A stretch of DNA of 6,929 nt from Paracoccaceae bacterium (GCA_009922885.1 RFUP01000117.1:1-6929), one strand, 5' to 3'. Positions 1 through 6,345 are shown, counted from the first letter of the stretch. Notes: generated from the sequence alone by a model not told the origin. Numbers and translations are program-made.

Positions 1-134
1 ATCCACGCCTTCGTTTGCCAGCGCCGCGTGATCACGCCGCCCGCCGTATGCAGGCGGCCCCGGTTGCCCATGAAGCCGCCGCGACGGGGTGTTGTGGCGA
101 ACTGGCCGAGGGGATCGATCCGGTTCGCCAACAT
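1..134 (-). CDS. Small conserved-looking hypothetical protein, N-terminal part, cut by window edge
   Basis: This reading frame starts at an ATG (complement of 132-134) and runs open for 44 codons to the window edge, so its length is unknown. The N-terminus begins MLANRIDPLGQFATTPRRGG and continues FMGNRGRLHT, then a Gly/Arg-rich stretch ending RRWQTKAW. The start lies only 4 bases after the prfC stop codon on the same strand, which suggests co-transcription and perhaps translational coupling. I see no strong Shine-Dalgarno; a GGTG lies in the last prfC codons. The Arg/Gly/Trp-rich pattern around 'GNRG.LH' and 'W..KAW' reminds me of short uncharacterised alphaproteobacterial proteins, but I cannot name the family and assign no function. 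No signal peptide or membrane segment is visible in this part. The clean ATG, operon-like spacing and absence of stops support a real gene. The opposite-strand reading of this stretch is less plausible. Confidence 0.72.
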   Translation of the reverse strand, partial: MLANRIDPLGQFATTPRRGGFMGNRGRLHTAGGVITRRWQTKAW

Positions 135-138
135 GAAG

Positions 139-1743
139 TTACACCATCATCTCTTTGGTGGCGCTCAGTTTTATCTCGGGGTGGTCGCGGATGACCCGGT
201 CGATATCCCACTGGAGGCGCGTCAGGTAGACCGGATCGCCGTCATGGTCATAGCTGATGTGTTGCTTGTTGATATTGGTGAAATTCTCCACCGCCTCCTT
301 GTCGCCGGAAATCCAACGCGCGGAGGTGAATTGCGACTGCTCGAAACGCACGGGCAGCCCGTATTCCAACTCGATGCGCGAGGCCAGAACCTCGAACTGC
401 AGCGCACCGACGACGCCGACGATGAAACCCGAGCCGATCATCGGCTTGAACACCTTCGCAGCGCCTTCCTCGGCAAATTGCATCAAGGCTTTTTCCAGAT
501 GCTTGGCCTTCATCGGATCGCCCGCGCGGATGCCTTGCAAAAGCTCGGGCGCGAAGGAGGGGATGCCCGTAACGCGCAGGCTCTCGCCCTCGGTCAGCGT
601 GTCACCGATACGCAGCTGGCCGTGGTTCGGGATGCCGATGATGTCACCCGCCCAAGCCTCTTCGGCCAGTTCGCGGTCGGCGGCGAGGAACATGACGGGG
701 TTCGACACGGCCATCGGCTTCTTCGAGCGGACATGGAACATCTTCATGCCGCGCTGGAAATGGCCCGAGGCCAAGCGCACGAAGGCCACGCGGTCGCGGT
801 GCTTGGGGTCCATATTGGCCTGCACCTTGAAGACGAACCCGGTAACAGGTTGTTCTTCTGGCGAAATCTGGCGCGGCTCGGCGCGCTGGACCTGCGGCTC
901 GGGGCCATAGGTGCCGATGCCGTCCATCAATTCCTTCACCCCGAAGGAGTTGATCGCGGACCCGAACCAAATGGGCGTCATATGGCCTTCCAGAACAGCT
1001 TGCGGATCAAGCGCAGGCAGCAACTCACGCGCCATTTCTAAGTCTTCGCGCAGCTTGGCCAGAAGATCCGCAGGCACGTATTGCTCAAGTTTCGGATCAG
1101 AAAGCCCTTTGATCTCAATGGTTTCCGCGACGCGGTTGCGGTCGGAACGGTCCATCAATTCAAGGCGGTCATTCAACACGTCATAAGCCCCGATGAAATC
1201 GCGGCCTGTGCCGATGGGCCATGAGGCGGGCGTTACGTCGATCGCCAGGTTCTCCTGAATCTCGTCGATGATCTCGAACACATCGCGGCTCTCGCGGTCC
1301 ATCTTGTTACAGAAGGTGAGGATCGGCAGGTCGCGCAGGCGGCAGACCTCGAAGAGCTTCTGCGTCTGGCTTTCCACACCCTTCGCGCCGTCGATCACCA
1401 TCACCGCGCAATCGACTGCTGTGAGCGTGCGATAGGTATCCTCGGAGAAGTCCGAGTGGCCGGGCGTGTCCACGAGATTGAAGCGGAACTGTCGGAAATC
1501 AAAGGACATTGCCGAGGCGGAAACCGAAATCCCGCGGTCCTTTTCCATCTGCATGAAGTCCGAGCGCGTGCGCCGCGCCTCGCCCTTCGCGCGCACCTGT
1601 CCGGCCATCTGGATGGCGCCCCCGAAGAGGAGGAATTTCTCCGTCAGCGTCGTCTTGCCAGCGTCGGGGTGCGAGATAATCGCAAAGGTCCGGCGGCGGG
1701 CGATTTCGGGCGGGAGCGCGGGGCGGTTCGGTGTATCGAGCAT
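139..1743 (-). CDS. prfC: Peptide chain release factor 3 (RF3)
   Basis: RF3 is the translational GTPase that recycles class I release factors (RF1/RF2) from the ribosome after peptide release; it is cytoplasmic. Counting from the ATG at 1743 the protein has 534 residues, typical for RF3. The GTPase motifs are all visible: P-loop SHPDAGKTT at 24-32, the switch I/G2 region around RGISVSAS at 70-77, DTPGH at 92-96, NKMD at 146-149, and G5-like GSA at 261-263. Domain II follows (about 300-395, with FVFKVQANMDPKHRDR), then the RF3-specific C-terminal domain (about 400-530, with FEQSQFTSARW near 468-478). The frame extends upstream to a TTG at 1779, but I chose the ATG because MLDTPNRPALPPEIARRRTF is the expected N-terminus. 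Neither start has a clear Shine-Dalgarno. The small gene at 1-134 follows after 4 bases. No missing residue or frameshift was seen. Confidence 0.97.
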   Translation of the reverse strand: MLDTPNRPALPPEIARRRTFAIISHPDAGKTTLTEKFLLFGGAIQMAGQVRAKGEARRTRSDFMQMEKDRGISVSASAMSFDFRQFRFNLVDTPGHSDFSEDTYRTLTAVDCAVMVIDGAKGVESQTQKLFEVCRLRDLPILTFCNKMDRESRDVFEIIDEIQENLAIDVTPASWPIGTGRDFIGAYDVLNDRLELMDRSDRNRVAETIEIKGLSDPKLEQYVPADLLAKLREDLEMARELLPALDPQAVLEGHMTPIWFGSAINSFGVKELMDGIGTYGPEPQVQRAEPRQISPEEQPVTGFVFKVQANMDPKHRDRVAFVRLASGHFQRGMKMFHVRSKKPMAVSNPVMFLAADRELAEEAWAGDIIGIPNHGQLRIGDTLTEGESLRVTGIPSFAPELLQGIRAGDPMKAKHLEKALMQFAEEGAAKVFKPMIGSGFIVGVVGALQFEVLASRIELEYGLPVRFEQSQFTSARWISGDKEAVENFTNINKQHISYDHDGDPVYLTRLQWDIDRVIRDHPEIKLSATKEMMV

Positions 1744-1816
1744 GGAGCGGCCTATAAGCCCACGCCCCGGTTTTGGCAATGAGAAGCGCTTTTCCGAAGC
1801 GTATGGATTGCGTCTG

Positions 1817-1833
1817 GCTTGCGTATGGCAAGC
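1817..1833. repeat. Short inverted repeat upstream of prfC
   Basis: GCTTGC at 1817-1822 and GCAAGC at 1828-1833 form a perfect 6-bp inverted repeat around a 5-base loop, about 75-90 bases upstream of the prfC ATG. It could be an operator or a small leader hairpin. A repeat this short is also expected by chance, and I could not place a convincing promoter around it. Confidence 0.25.
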
Positions 1834-1860
1834 GTCATGACGTTCCGCGCCCCAGTCCCC

Positions 1861-1927
1861 TTCTTTCTCTTTGAAAAATATCCCGGGGGTGAGGCGCGAA
1901 GCGCCGAGGGGGCGGCGCCCCCTGAGC
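1861..1927 (-). repeat. Rhodobacterales-type intergenic element with stacked hairpins, downstream of the Hint gene
   Basis: Immediately after the stop of the Hint-domain gene, read on the minus strand, come two GC hairpins, a CCCCCGGG block, ATATTTTTC and a purine-rich string (AAAGAGAAAGAAGGGG). From memory, this ordered arrangement is a very common gene-end element in Rhodobacteraceae genomes, which is why I call it a repeat. Only one copy is present here, so repetition cannot be shown from this window. It fills nearly the whole stretch between the Hint stop and the prfC leader. Confidence 0.5.
1873..1923 (-). terminator. Probable terminator of the Hint-domain gene (two hairpins, then ATATTTTT)
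   Basis: The first hairpin has a perfect 7-bp stem (1907-1913 with 1917-1923) and a 3-base loop, starting 5 bases past the Hint stop. The second has a 5-bp stem (1893-1897 with 1901-1905) and a GAA/TTC loop. Five T's on the minus strand follow at 1878-1874, but about 11 bases (including CCCCCGGG) separate them from the second stem. This is therefore not a textbook intrinsic terminator. It would isolate the Hint transcript from prfC, which is transcribed in the same direction. Confidence 0.5.
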
Positions 1928-2941
1928 CTACCGGGTCGAAGCGCGGCGCAAGACTTCGGCGGCGTCGGGGCGGTTCAGGAGGTCGTCCGAAACCTCGAAT
2001 TGCAGATGCGGGCGATCGGTATGGCCGGGCAGCGTTTGCGTGAGTTTCTCGGCCATTTCCGGGGGCAGGGCGGCACGGGTGCGGGTGTCGACCAGCATGG
2101 TCTCGGCGGCGATGCCTTCGGCATAGATGATCTGGTGGCGGTCGAACAGAAGCTGGTAATAGTCGATGAACCCGCCCTCGCGGCGGATGACGGTCGTGTC
2201 GTTCACCAGATGCCGCGCCCGCACCAGCACTTCGGCGCGCCCTGCGCCCAAAGCATCCGAGCGTTGATAGATGAAAAGCCGATGTTCGGGGCTGACCAGA
2301 AGATCGGCCGAATTGTTCAGGGTGCCCTTGGTGATGAGGATCGGCGCCATCTCACCCATCGCGCGCGCGGTGGTGCGGCCGATCCAGCGGAGGGGCTGCG
2401 GGCCATCGTCGCGGGTCAGCACCCTGTCGCCAACAGAAAGCGCCTCGATCGGGCGCTGTTCGCCCGAGGCCATGGTGATCTGGGTGCCCCCCGTAAAGGA
2501 CACGCAGGCGATCACGGCGAGGCGGGCGCGGGCATTCTCGCGGTCGATCCCGACGAGCGTATAGGGCGCGCGGGGCACGAGCGGGGCCAGTGGCAGCGCG
2601 TATACTTCTGCCACGTCGCCTTCGGCATCCACTTCGACGAGCACGATCACTTCTGTGGTGCCGCCATCGGCGGACATGAAGGTGAGGCAGCTATCGAGAT
2701 GGATCAAGGCACCGGGCAGGCCTGTGAGCGTTGTGGGGGCGATGCGGAAGGTGGCGCCTGTATCGGCGCGAAGCGCGATCCGGCGCAATGATGCGCCGAC
2801 GGTGAGTTCGTAAGTGTCATCCGGGACGAGTTCGGCGGCGAATGACAGCGCATCCCCGAGATTGGCGCCATGGGTCACTTCCAGGTCCGCACTGCGGTAG
2901 ACCTGAAGCGTGAAAGCGGAAAAGAGGGCACTGTCTGTCAT
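1928..2941 (-). CDS. Hint (hedgehog/intein) domain protein
   Basis: The 337-residue protein has an N-terminal region of about 140 residues that I do not recognise, rich in predicted beta strands. A Hint_2-type domain follows, from about 146 to 285. Block A begins at Cys146 (CVSFTGGTQI), followed by ...PIEALSVGDRVLTRD (164-178) and a PLRWIG turn at 183-188. Later come LVSPEHRLFI (215-224, His220) and FDRHQIIYAEGIAAETM (267-283, His269). Hint domains carry out N-S acyl shift and self-cleavage chemistry in inteins and hedgehog proteins; the stand-alone bacterial versions common in Rhodobacteraceae have no settled role. The intein-type terminal His-Asn is absent here, so protein splicing is unlikely. 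There is no N-terminal signal peptide or membrane segment. Secretion by a type I system is possible for the family, but no RTX repeats are present. The start is ATG with GGGAG about 14 bases upstream. It has its own promoter candidate and a terminator. Confidence 0.85.
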   Translation of the reverse strand: MTDSALFSAFTLQVYRSADLEVTHGANLGDALSFAAELVPDDTYELTVGASLRRIALRADTGATFRIAPTTLTGLPGALIHLDSCLTFMSADGGTTEVIVLVEVDAEGDVAEVYALPLAPLVPRAPYTLVGIDRENARARLAVIACVSFTGGTQITMASGEQRPIEALSVGDRVLTRDDGPQPLRWIGRTTARAMGEMAPILITKGTLNNSADLLVSPEHRLFIYQRSDALGAGRAEVLVRARHLVNDTTVIRREGGFIDYYQLLFDRHQIIYAEGIAAETMLVDTRTRAALPPEMAEKLTQTLPGHTDRPHLQFEVSDDLLNRPDAAEVLRRASTR

Positions 2942-2988
2942 AACTATACTTTCTGCTCCCTCAAAACGGAGGGGGCAAGGAAGGCTTT

Positions 2989-3017
2989 AGGATAGGATTG
3001 TGGCCAGAGCGGGTCAA
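2989..3017 (-). promoter_or_regulatory. Sigma70-like promoter candidate for the Hint gene
   Basis: On the minus strand, TTGACC (complement of 3012-3017; 5 of 6 to TTGACA) is followed after exactly 17 bases by TATCCT (complement of 2989-2994; 4 of 6 to TATAAT). Transcription would start near 2982, leaving a leader of about 40 bases before the ATG at 2941. This was found by eye; there is no experimental support. Confidence 0.5.
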
Positions 3018-3027
3018 CGGGCAGGTG

Positions 3028-3081
3028 ATTTCCGGACAAGCCTAGCAGCAATTTCCTAATCAAGGCTGACAATCCGGAAAT
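3028..3081. repeat. Nested inverted repeat in the divergent Hint/SDR intergenic region, possible operator
   Basis: ATTTCCGGA (3028-3036) is repeated in exact inverse as TCCGGAAAT (3073-3081). Inside it, AGCCT (3039-3043) pairs with AGGCT (3063-3067). Each outer arm contains the 6-bp palindrome TCCGGA, and the two copies start 42 bases apart, about four helical turns. The right arm lies within the spacer of the proposed SDR promoter, and the left arm lies just upstream of the Hint -35 box. That is a plausible arrangement for a looping or paired-site regulator, but no regulator is identified. Confidence 0.4.
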
Positions 3082-3094
3082 GACGGGCGATAGT
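3066..3094 (+). promoter_or_regulatory. Sigma70-like promoter candidate for the SDR gene
   Basis: CTGACA (3066-3071; 5 of 6 to TTGACA) and GATAGT (3089-3094; 4 of 6 to TATAAT) are separated by 17 bases. The predicted start near 3101 leaves a leader of about 23 bases. That leader contains AAGGGA, placed 7 bases before the ATG, a good Shine-Dalgarno for the SDR gene. The spacer holds the right arm of the inverted repeat at 3073-3081. Confidence 0.45.
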
Positions 3095-3123
3095 GGGTGT
3101 GAGACGAGCGAAGGGAATAGGCT

Positions 3124-3903
3124 ATGGATTTGGGAATTCGCGGAAAACGCGCTTTGGTGACGGCATCTTCGAAAGGTTTGGGGCGCGGTTGTGCCGAGGG
3201 TTTGGCGGCGGCGGGTGTTGATCTTGTTCTGAACGCGCGCGGGGCCGAGGCGCTGGAGGCGACGGCGGCGGATTTGCGCGCGCGCTATCAGGTGAATGTG
3301 GTGGCGGTGGCCGCCGATATCGTGAGCCCGGAGGGGCGCGCGGAGGTTTTGAAGGCGGCAGGCCAGGTCGATATTCTGGTGACGAACGCAGGTGGGCCGC
3401 CCCCCGGCCTCTGGAGCGACTGGAGCCGTGACGATTTCATCAAGGCGATCGACGCCAATATGTTGACCCCGATCGCGCTGATGCAGGCGATGCTGCCCGG
3501 CATGATGGAAAAGGGCTGGGGGCGTGTGGTGAATATCACCTCGCAATCCGTGAAAGCTCCGATCCCGCAACTGGGGCTGTCGAACTCGGCCCGCGCAGGG
3601 CTTACGGGCTTCGTGGCGGGCACGGCGCGGCAAGTGGCCCCGCAGGGGGTGACGATCAACAATATGTTGCCGGGGATCCATGCAACGGACCGGGCGATTG
3701 CGCTCGATGGTGGCGTGGTGAAAGCCGAAGGGATTTCGATGGATGAGGCGCAGGCGCGCCGGGCGGCCACCATCCCGGCGCGGCGCTATGGCACGGCGGA
3801 AGAGTTCGGCGCGATGTGCGCGTTCCTCTGCTCGCAACATGCGGGCTTCATCGTGGGGCAGAACATCCTGCTGGATGGCGGGGCGACGAACCTTTCGATG
3901 TAA
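3124..3903 (+). CDS. SDR-family protein with atypical catalytic residues (3-oxoacyl-ACP reductase-like)
   Basis: This is a 259-residue Rossmann-fold protein of classical SDR length. The nucleotide-binding turn is TASSKGLG (13-20) instead of TGxxxGxG, so one glycine is replaced by Ala14. An NAG motif is at 88-90, followed by a GGPPPG segment (90-95), and Asn112 fits the structural Asn. Ser140 (NITSQS) fits the catalytic Ser. Thirteen residues later, where YxxxK is expected, the sequence reads SNSAR: Ser153 replaces Tyr and Arg157 replaces Lys. Conserved Domain descriptions recognise a BKR-like SDR subgroup that lacks a perfect NAD motif and catalytic tetrad (cd05344 as I recall it), and the GGPPPG signature fits my memory of it. 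Reductase activity is therefore uncertain and no substrate is inferred. The ATG start is supported by AAGGGA 7 bases upstream. It is divergent from the Hint gene and is followed by a strong hairpin. Confidence 0.9.
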   Translation: MDLGIRGKRALVTASSKGLGRGCAEGLAAAGVDLVLNARGAEALEATAADLRARYQVNVVAVAADIVSPEGRAEVLKAAGQVDILVTNAGGPPPGLWSDWSRDDFIKAIDANMLTPIALMQAMLPGMMEKGWGRVVNITSQSVKAPIPQLGLSNSARAGLTGFVAGTARQVAPQGVTINNMLPGIHATDRAIALDGGVVKAEGISMDEAQARRAATIPARRYGTAEEFGAMCAFLCSQHAGFIVGQNILLDGGATNLSM

Positions 3904-3918
3904 GAGCCACCTTTAAGG

Positions 3919-3953
3919 CCCCCGCGCAGGCGATGTTGCGCTTGCGCGGCGGG
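3919..3953 (+). terminator. Strong hairpin after the SDR gene, likely terminator or attenuator
   Basis: An 11-bp stem (3922-3932 with 3939-3949, including one G-T pair) closes a 6-base loop. Three further GC pairs (3919-3921 with 3951-3953) extend it past a single bulged C at 3950. It begins 16 bases after the SDR stop. No clean T-run follows, only TTGTTAT from 3961, so intrinsic termination may be partial. It suggests that the ABC gene is largely a separate transcription unit. Confidence 0.45.
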
Positions 3954-4004
3954 GCGAGGGTTGTTATCTGCCCTCTTGCCTGAGCGAAATGATCGGAAAA
4001 CCCC

Positions 4005-5090
4005 GTGCCACTCTTGCCCCCACGGCTTGAAATCCGCAACCTCGTGCGCCGCTTCGGCGGAACGGCGGTGGTGGATAACGTGTCGCTGAAAGTGGCGGCG
4101 GGGCAGGTGACTTGCCTTCTCGGCCCCTCGGGCTGCGGCAAGTCGACGACGCTCAGGATGATCGCGGGCGTCGAGATGCAGGACGAGGGCGAGATCTATG
4201 TTGATGGCCAGCTGATCTGCGACACGGTGTTTCGCGTACCGCCTGAACGGCGCGCTATCGGGCTGATGTTTCAGGACTTCGCGCTGTTTCCGCATCTCAC
4301 CGTGGGCGATAACGTGGCCTTCGGGCTGAAGGGCGGCAAAGACGAGAAGCGCGCGCGGGTGGAGGAGCTTTTGACGAAAGTCGGGCTGATGCGCTTCATT
4401 GATGGCTATCCGCACCAGCTTTCGGGCGGTGAGCAGCAGCGCGTGGCGTTGGCCCGCGCACTGGCCCCGCGGCCGCGCATCATGCTGATGGATGAGCCTT
4501 TCTCTGGCCTCGACAACCGCCTCCGCGACGATATCCGCGATCAGACGTTGGAAGTGCTAAAGCAGGAAGACGCGGCAGTGCTTCTGGTGACGCATGAGCC
4601 GGAAGAAGCGATGCGGATGGCCGATGAGATCGCGCTGATGCGCGGGGGGCGGATCGTGCAGCAAGGCGCGCCCTATAACGTCTATAATGCGCCAGTGGAT
4701 CGGCAGGCTGTAGCTTTCTTCAGCGATATCAACGTGATCCGGTCGAGAGTGCAAGGTGCCTTGGCGGACACGCCCTTCGGGCGTTTCCTTGCGCCGGGGC
4801 TTCCGGATGGTGCGGAGGTTGAGATCGTGATCCGCCCGCAGCATATCAAGATCGACTTCGATCGGGGCGGGAAAGGCCCTCTGCCTACGGTGCAGGACGG
4901 TGTTGCCGCACGCGGCGAAGTGGTGCGGGCGCGATTCATGGGGTCAGAAAGCCTTGTGGAAGTCAGGATGGATCACGACGGTTCGATCTTGAAAGCCACG
5001 GTGCCGAACGTTTTCCTGCCGAAACCCGGCCGCCCGCTCTGGCTGATGATCCGGCGCGACCGCTGTTTCGTTTTTCCGCATCGGCGCTAA
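4005..5090 (+). CDS. ABC transporter ATP-binding protein, FbpC (ferric iron)-like, with TOBE domain
   Basis: This 361-residue protein is the cytoplasmic ATPase of an importer. The nucleotide-binding domain (about 8-240) shows Walker A GPSGCGKST (40-48), the Q-loop at Gln90 in MFQDFALFPHLTV, signature LSGGEQQ (139-145), Walker B IMLMDEP (159-165, catalytic Glu164), D-loop SGLD (167-170) and switch His197. A C-terminal TOBE-like regulatory region occupies about 245-355. The PPERRAIGLMFQDFALFPHLTV segment (79-100) and overall length resemble FbpC/AfuC ferric-iron ATPases, although spermidine/putrescine or thiamine ATPases of the same CUT1-like group cannot be excluded. The start is GTG with only a weak purine stretch (GGAAAA) upstream; the nearby ATG at 3989 is out of frame. 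No permease or binding protein is adjacent: the gene upstream is an SDR and the one downstream is convergent. It is an orphan here or has partners elsewhere. Confidence 0.93.
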   Translation: MPLLPPRLEIRNLVRRFGGTAVVDNVSLKVAAGQVTCLLGPSGCGKSTTLRMIAGVEMQDEGEIYVDGQLICDTVFRVPPERRAIGLMFQDFALFPHLTVGDNVAFGLKGGKDEKRARVEELLTKVGLMRFIDGYPHQLSGGEQQRVALARALAPRPRIMLMDEPFSGLDNRLRDDIRDQTLEVLKQEDAAVLLVTHEPEEAMRMADEIALMRGGRIVQQGAPYNVYNAPVDRQAVAFFSDINVIRSRVQGALADTPFGRFLAPGLPDGAEVEIVIRPQHIKIDFDRGGKGPLPTVQDGVAARGEVVRARFMGSESLVEVRMDHDGSILKATVPNVFLPKPGRPLWLMIRRDRCFVFPHRR

Positions 5091-5092
5091 GA

Positions 5093-5117
5093 AGCCGTGG
5101 GTTGTTCAGACCCGGCT
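5093..5117. terminator. Possible bidirectional hairpin between convergent ABC and kinase genes
   Basis: AGCCG (5093-5097) pairs with CGGCT (5113-5117), and after a 2-base bulge GGT (5100-5102) pairs with ACC (5110-5112) around a 7-base loop. The structure spans the 15-base gap between the two convergent stop codons and includes the kinase stop itself. There is no T-run on either side, so termination activity is only a suggestion. Confidence 0.3.
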
Positions 5118-6287
5118 GCGGATCGCGGCCTCCATGGCTGACAGCATGTGAAAGACATCGGCTGGTTTTTGCACATATTCCGCAATGCCGAACGACGCGA
5201 GTTCGGCTTCGCTTTCAGCGGGTTGGGAGGCACTGTGGAGAATTATTGCCGGGTGAAACGGCGAATGAGAAATCTCGCGCGCGAAATCGATGCCGTTTCC
5301 GTCTTCGAGATGCATGTCTAGGATTATGCCGTGAACCGATTGATTGGCCAAGATAATCCGCGCTTCCGCGAGCGAGGTGCAACTGAGAACACTTGCGCCA
5401 GAGGGTTGGATTTGCAGTTCGAGCAATTCGCGTTGCAGTGCGTGGTCGTCGACAATGAGTAGGGTTAGTCCCTTGAGGTCCGGTAGCTCGAACTTGACTG
5501 GGTTTGGGGCCGGCTGGTTGTCTGCATCCTGAGTTATTCTGGCCGGAATACTCAAAAAGAATGTTGTTCCTTGACCGGGTTGACTGATGACGTCAAGCGA
5601 GCCTTCCATTTGAGTTGCAAGAGTTTTCGAGAGGGATAGGCCAACTCCGAAACCACGATCCTGTTTCCCGGTTTTGACTTGGGCAAAGGTATCGAAGACA
5701 TAGGCGAGATTTTCTGTAGCAATCCCCACGCCAGTATCGGTGATGCGGAACACCAGACAGTCGGGATCCGAGAAATCACCTTCAAATCGGATTGACTGCC
5801 CCGCCGCGAATTTTTGCGCATTTCCGAGCAGGTTTTCGAGCAATTGCTCGATCCGGACGGGATCGCCAATGCGAAGGTGAGGGGTGTCTGCGAGCTGGGA
5901 TGCCTTGAAGTCCGTATTGTTCTGTCTGGCCACCAACGTATGGTCAGCGGCGAGCGCGTTGAACAATGTGATTGGGTCGAAGGGCTTTGGCTCGATGGTG
6001 AAAATGCCTGCCTGTGCTTTCTCGTAATCAATAAGATCCCGGGAGAGAGCGAGAAAGGTATCGCAGTGCTGCAAGATTCGTCGCAAGTCAAAGGTGGGTG
6101 ATTGTTTGGCCTTCTTGAGCAGAAGCAAATCAACCCGTGTTCGTATCTTCACGATGGGGGCCCGCATCTCGTGGGCTATAATGGCCATGTGTAAACGAAC
6201 ACCTGAAAGATCGGGTGTTATATCGTCTCCCGGATAGTTGTCCGGGGGCAGCATAGAGGGCATGATCGGTACCAAAGGGCAAAACAC
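5106..6287 (-). CDS. Soluble hybrid histidine kinase with C-terminal receiver domain
   Basis: Counted from the GTG at 6287 the protein has 393 residues. A HisKA-type H-box has His39 in AIIAHEMRAP, followed by the dimerisation helices (to about 93). The HATPase_c domain (about 140-250) has an N-box ENLLGNAQKF (151-160), G1 DTGVGIA (184-190), an F-box FDTF (198-201) and G2 GFGVGLSLSK (212-221). After a linker, a receiver domain (about 274-390) shows Asp280/Asp281, phospho-acceptor Asp324 (IILDMHLEDG), Ser352 and Lys374 (QKP). All residues needed for autophosphorylation and phosphotransfer are present. There is no sensor domain or membrane segment before the H-box, so the input must come from a partner or from the short N-terminus. 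The start is uncertain: ATGs at 6263 and 6254 would remove 8 or 11 residues, and none of the three has a good Shine-Dalgarno. GC is about 45-57% in three 60-base spot counts, against 70% in a line of the SDR gene, suggesting foreign origin. Confidence 0.92.
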   Translation of the reverse strand: MFCPLVPIMPSMLPPDNYPGDDITPDLSGVRLHMAIIAHEMRAPIVKIRTRVDLLLLKKAKQSPTFDLRRILQHCDTFLALSRDLIDYEKAQAGIFTIEPKPFDPITLFNALAADHTLVARQNNTDFKASQLADTPHLRIGDPVRIEQLLENLLGNAQKFAAGQSIRFEGDFSDPDCLVFRITDTGVGIATENLAYVFDTFAQVKTGKQDRGFGVGLSLSKTLATQMEGSLDVISQPGQGTTFFLSIPARITQDADNQPAPNPVKFELPDLKGLTLLIVDDHALQRELLELQIQPSGASVLSCTSLAEARIILANQSVHGIILDMHLEDGNGIDFAREISHSPFHPAIILHSASQPAESEAELASFGIAEYVQKPADVFHMLSAMEAAIRSRV

Positions 6288-6320
6288 TAAGAGCGCTCAA
6301 GCACCTCAGGGTTGATTCTC

Positions 6321-6337
6321 GTGATGTCTTGCATCAC
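6321..6337. repeat. Inverted repeat GTGATG-N5-CATCAC in the kinase leader, possible operator
   Basis: GTGATG (6321-6326) and CATCAC (6332-6337) form a perfect 6-bp inverted repeat with a 5-base centre. On the minus strand it lies just downstream of the proposed transcription start of the kinase gene, where a repressor or autoregulator might bind. No regulator is identified. Confidence 0.35.
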
Positions 6338-6345
6338 TTAAATTG

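Noticed and set aside
28..1041. Long open frame (337 codons) on the plus strand opposite prfC
   Set aside because: It lies antisense to a clearly conserved RF3 and shows no recognisable domain. High-GC codon bias of the real gene explains the lack of stops.
1744..1779. TTG at 1779 as the prfC start, adding 12 residues
   Set aside because: The ATG at 1743 gives the expected RF3 N-terminus and length. The added residues look like leader sequence and the TTG has no good ribosome-binding site.
1871..2791. 306-codon plus-strand open frame opposite the Hint gene
   Set aside because: It has low-complexity His/Gly/Arg-rich composition and no motifs. It would run through the hairpin element and is fully explained as a shadow of the Hint gene.
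2944..3840. 298-codon minus-strand open frame opposite the SDR gene
   Set aside because: It is Arg/His-rich without domain features, antisense to a well-supported SDR-fold protein, and crosses the divergent promoter region.
3961..3990. TTGTTA with CGAAAT as a promoter for the ABC gene
   Set aside because: The -35 match is 4 of 6 and the -10 only 3 of 6 at 18-base spacing, which is not better than chance.
3786..4415. Minus-strand open frame of 209 codons opposite the SDR/ABC junction
   Set aside because: It spans the end of one real gene, a hairpin and the start of another, with no motifs. It is a shadow frame.
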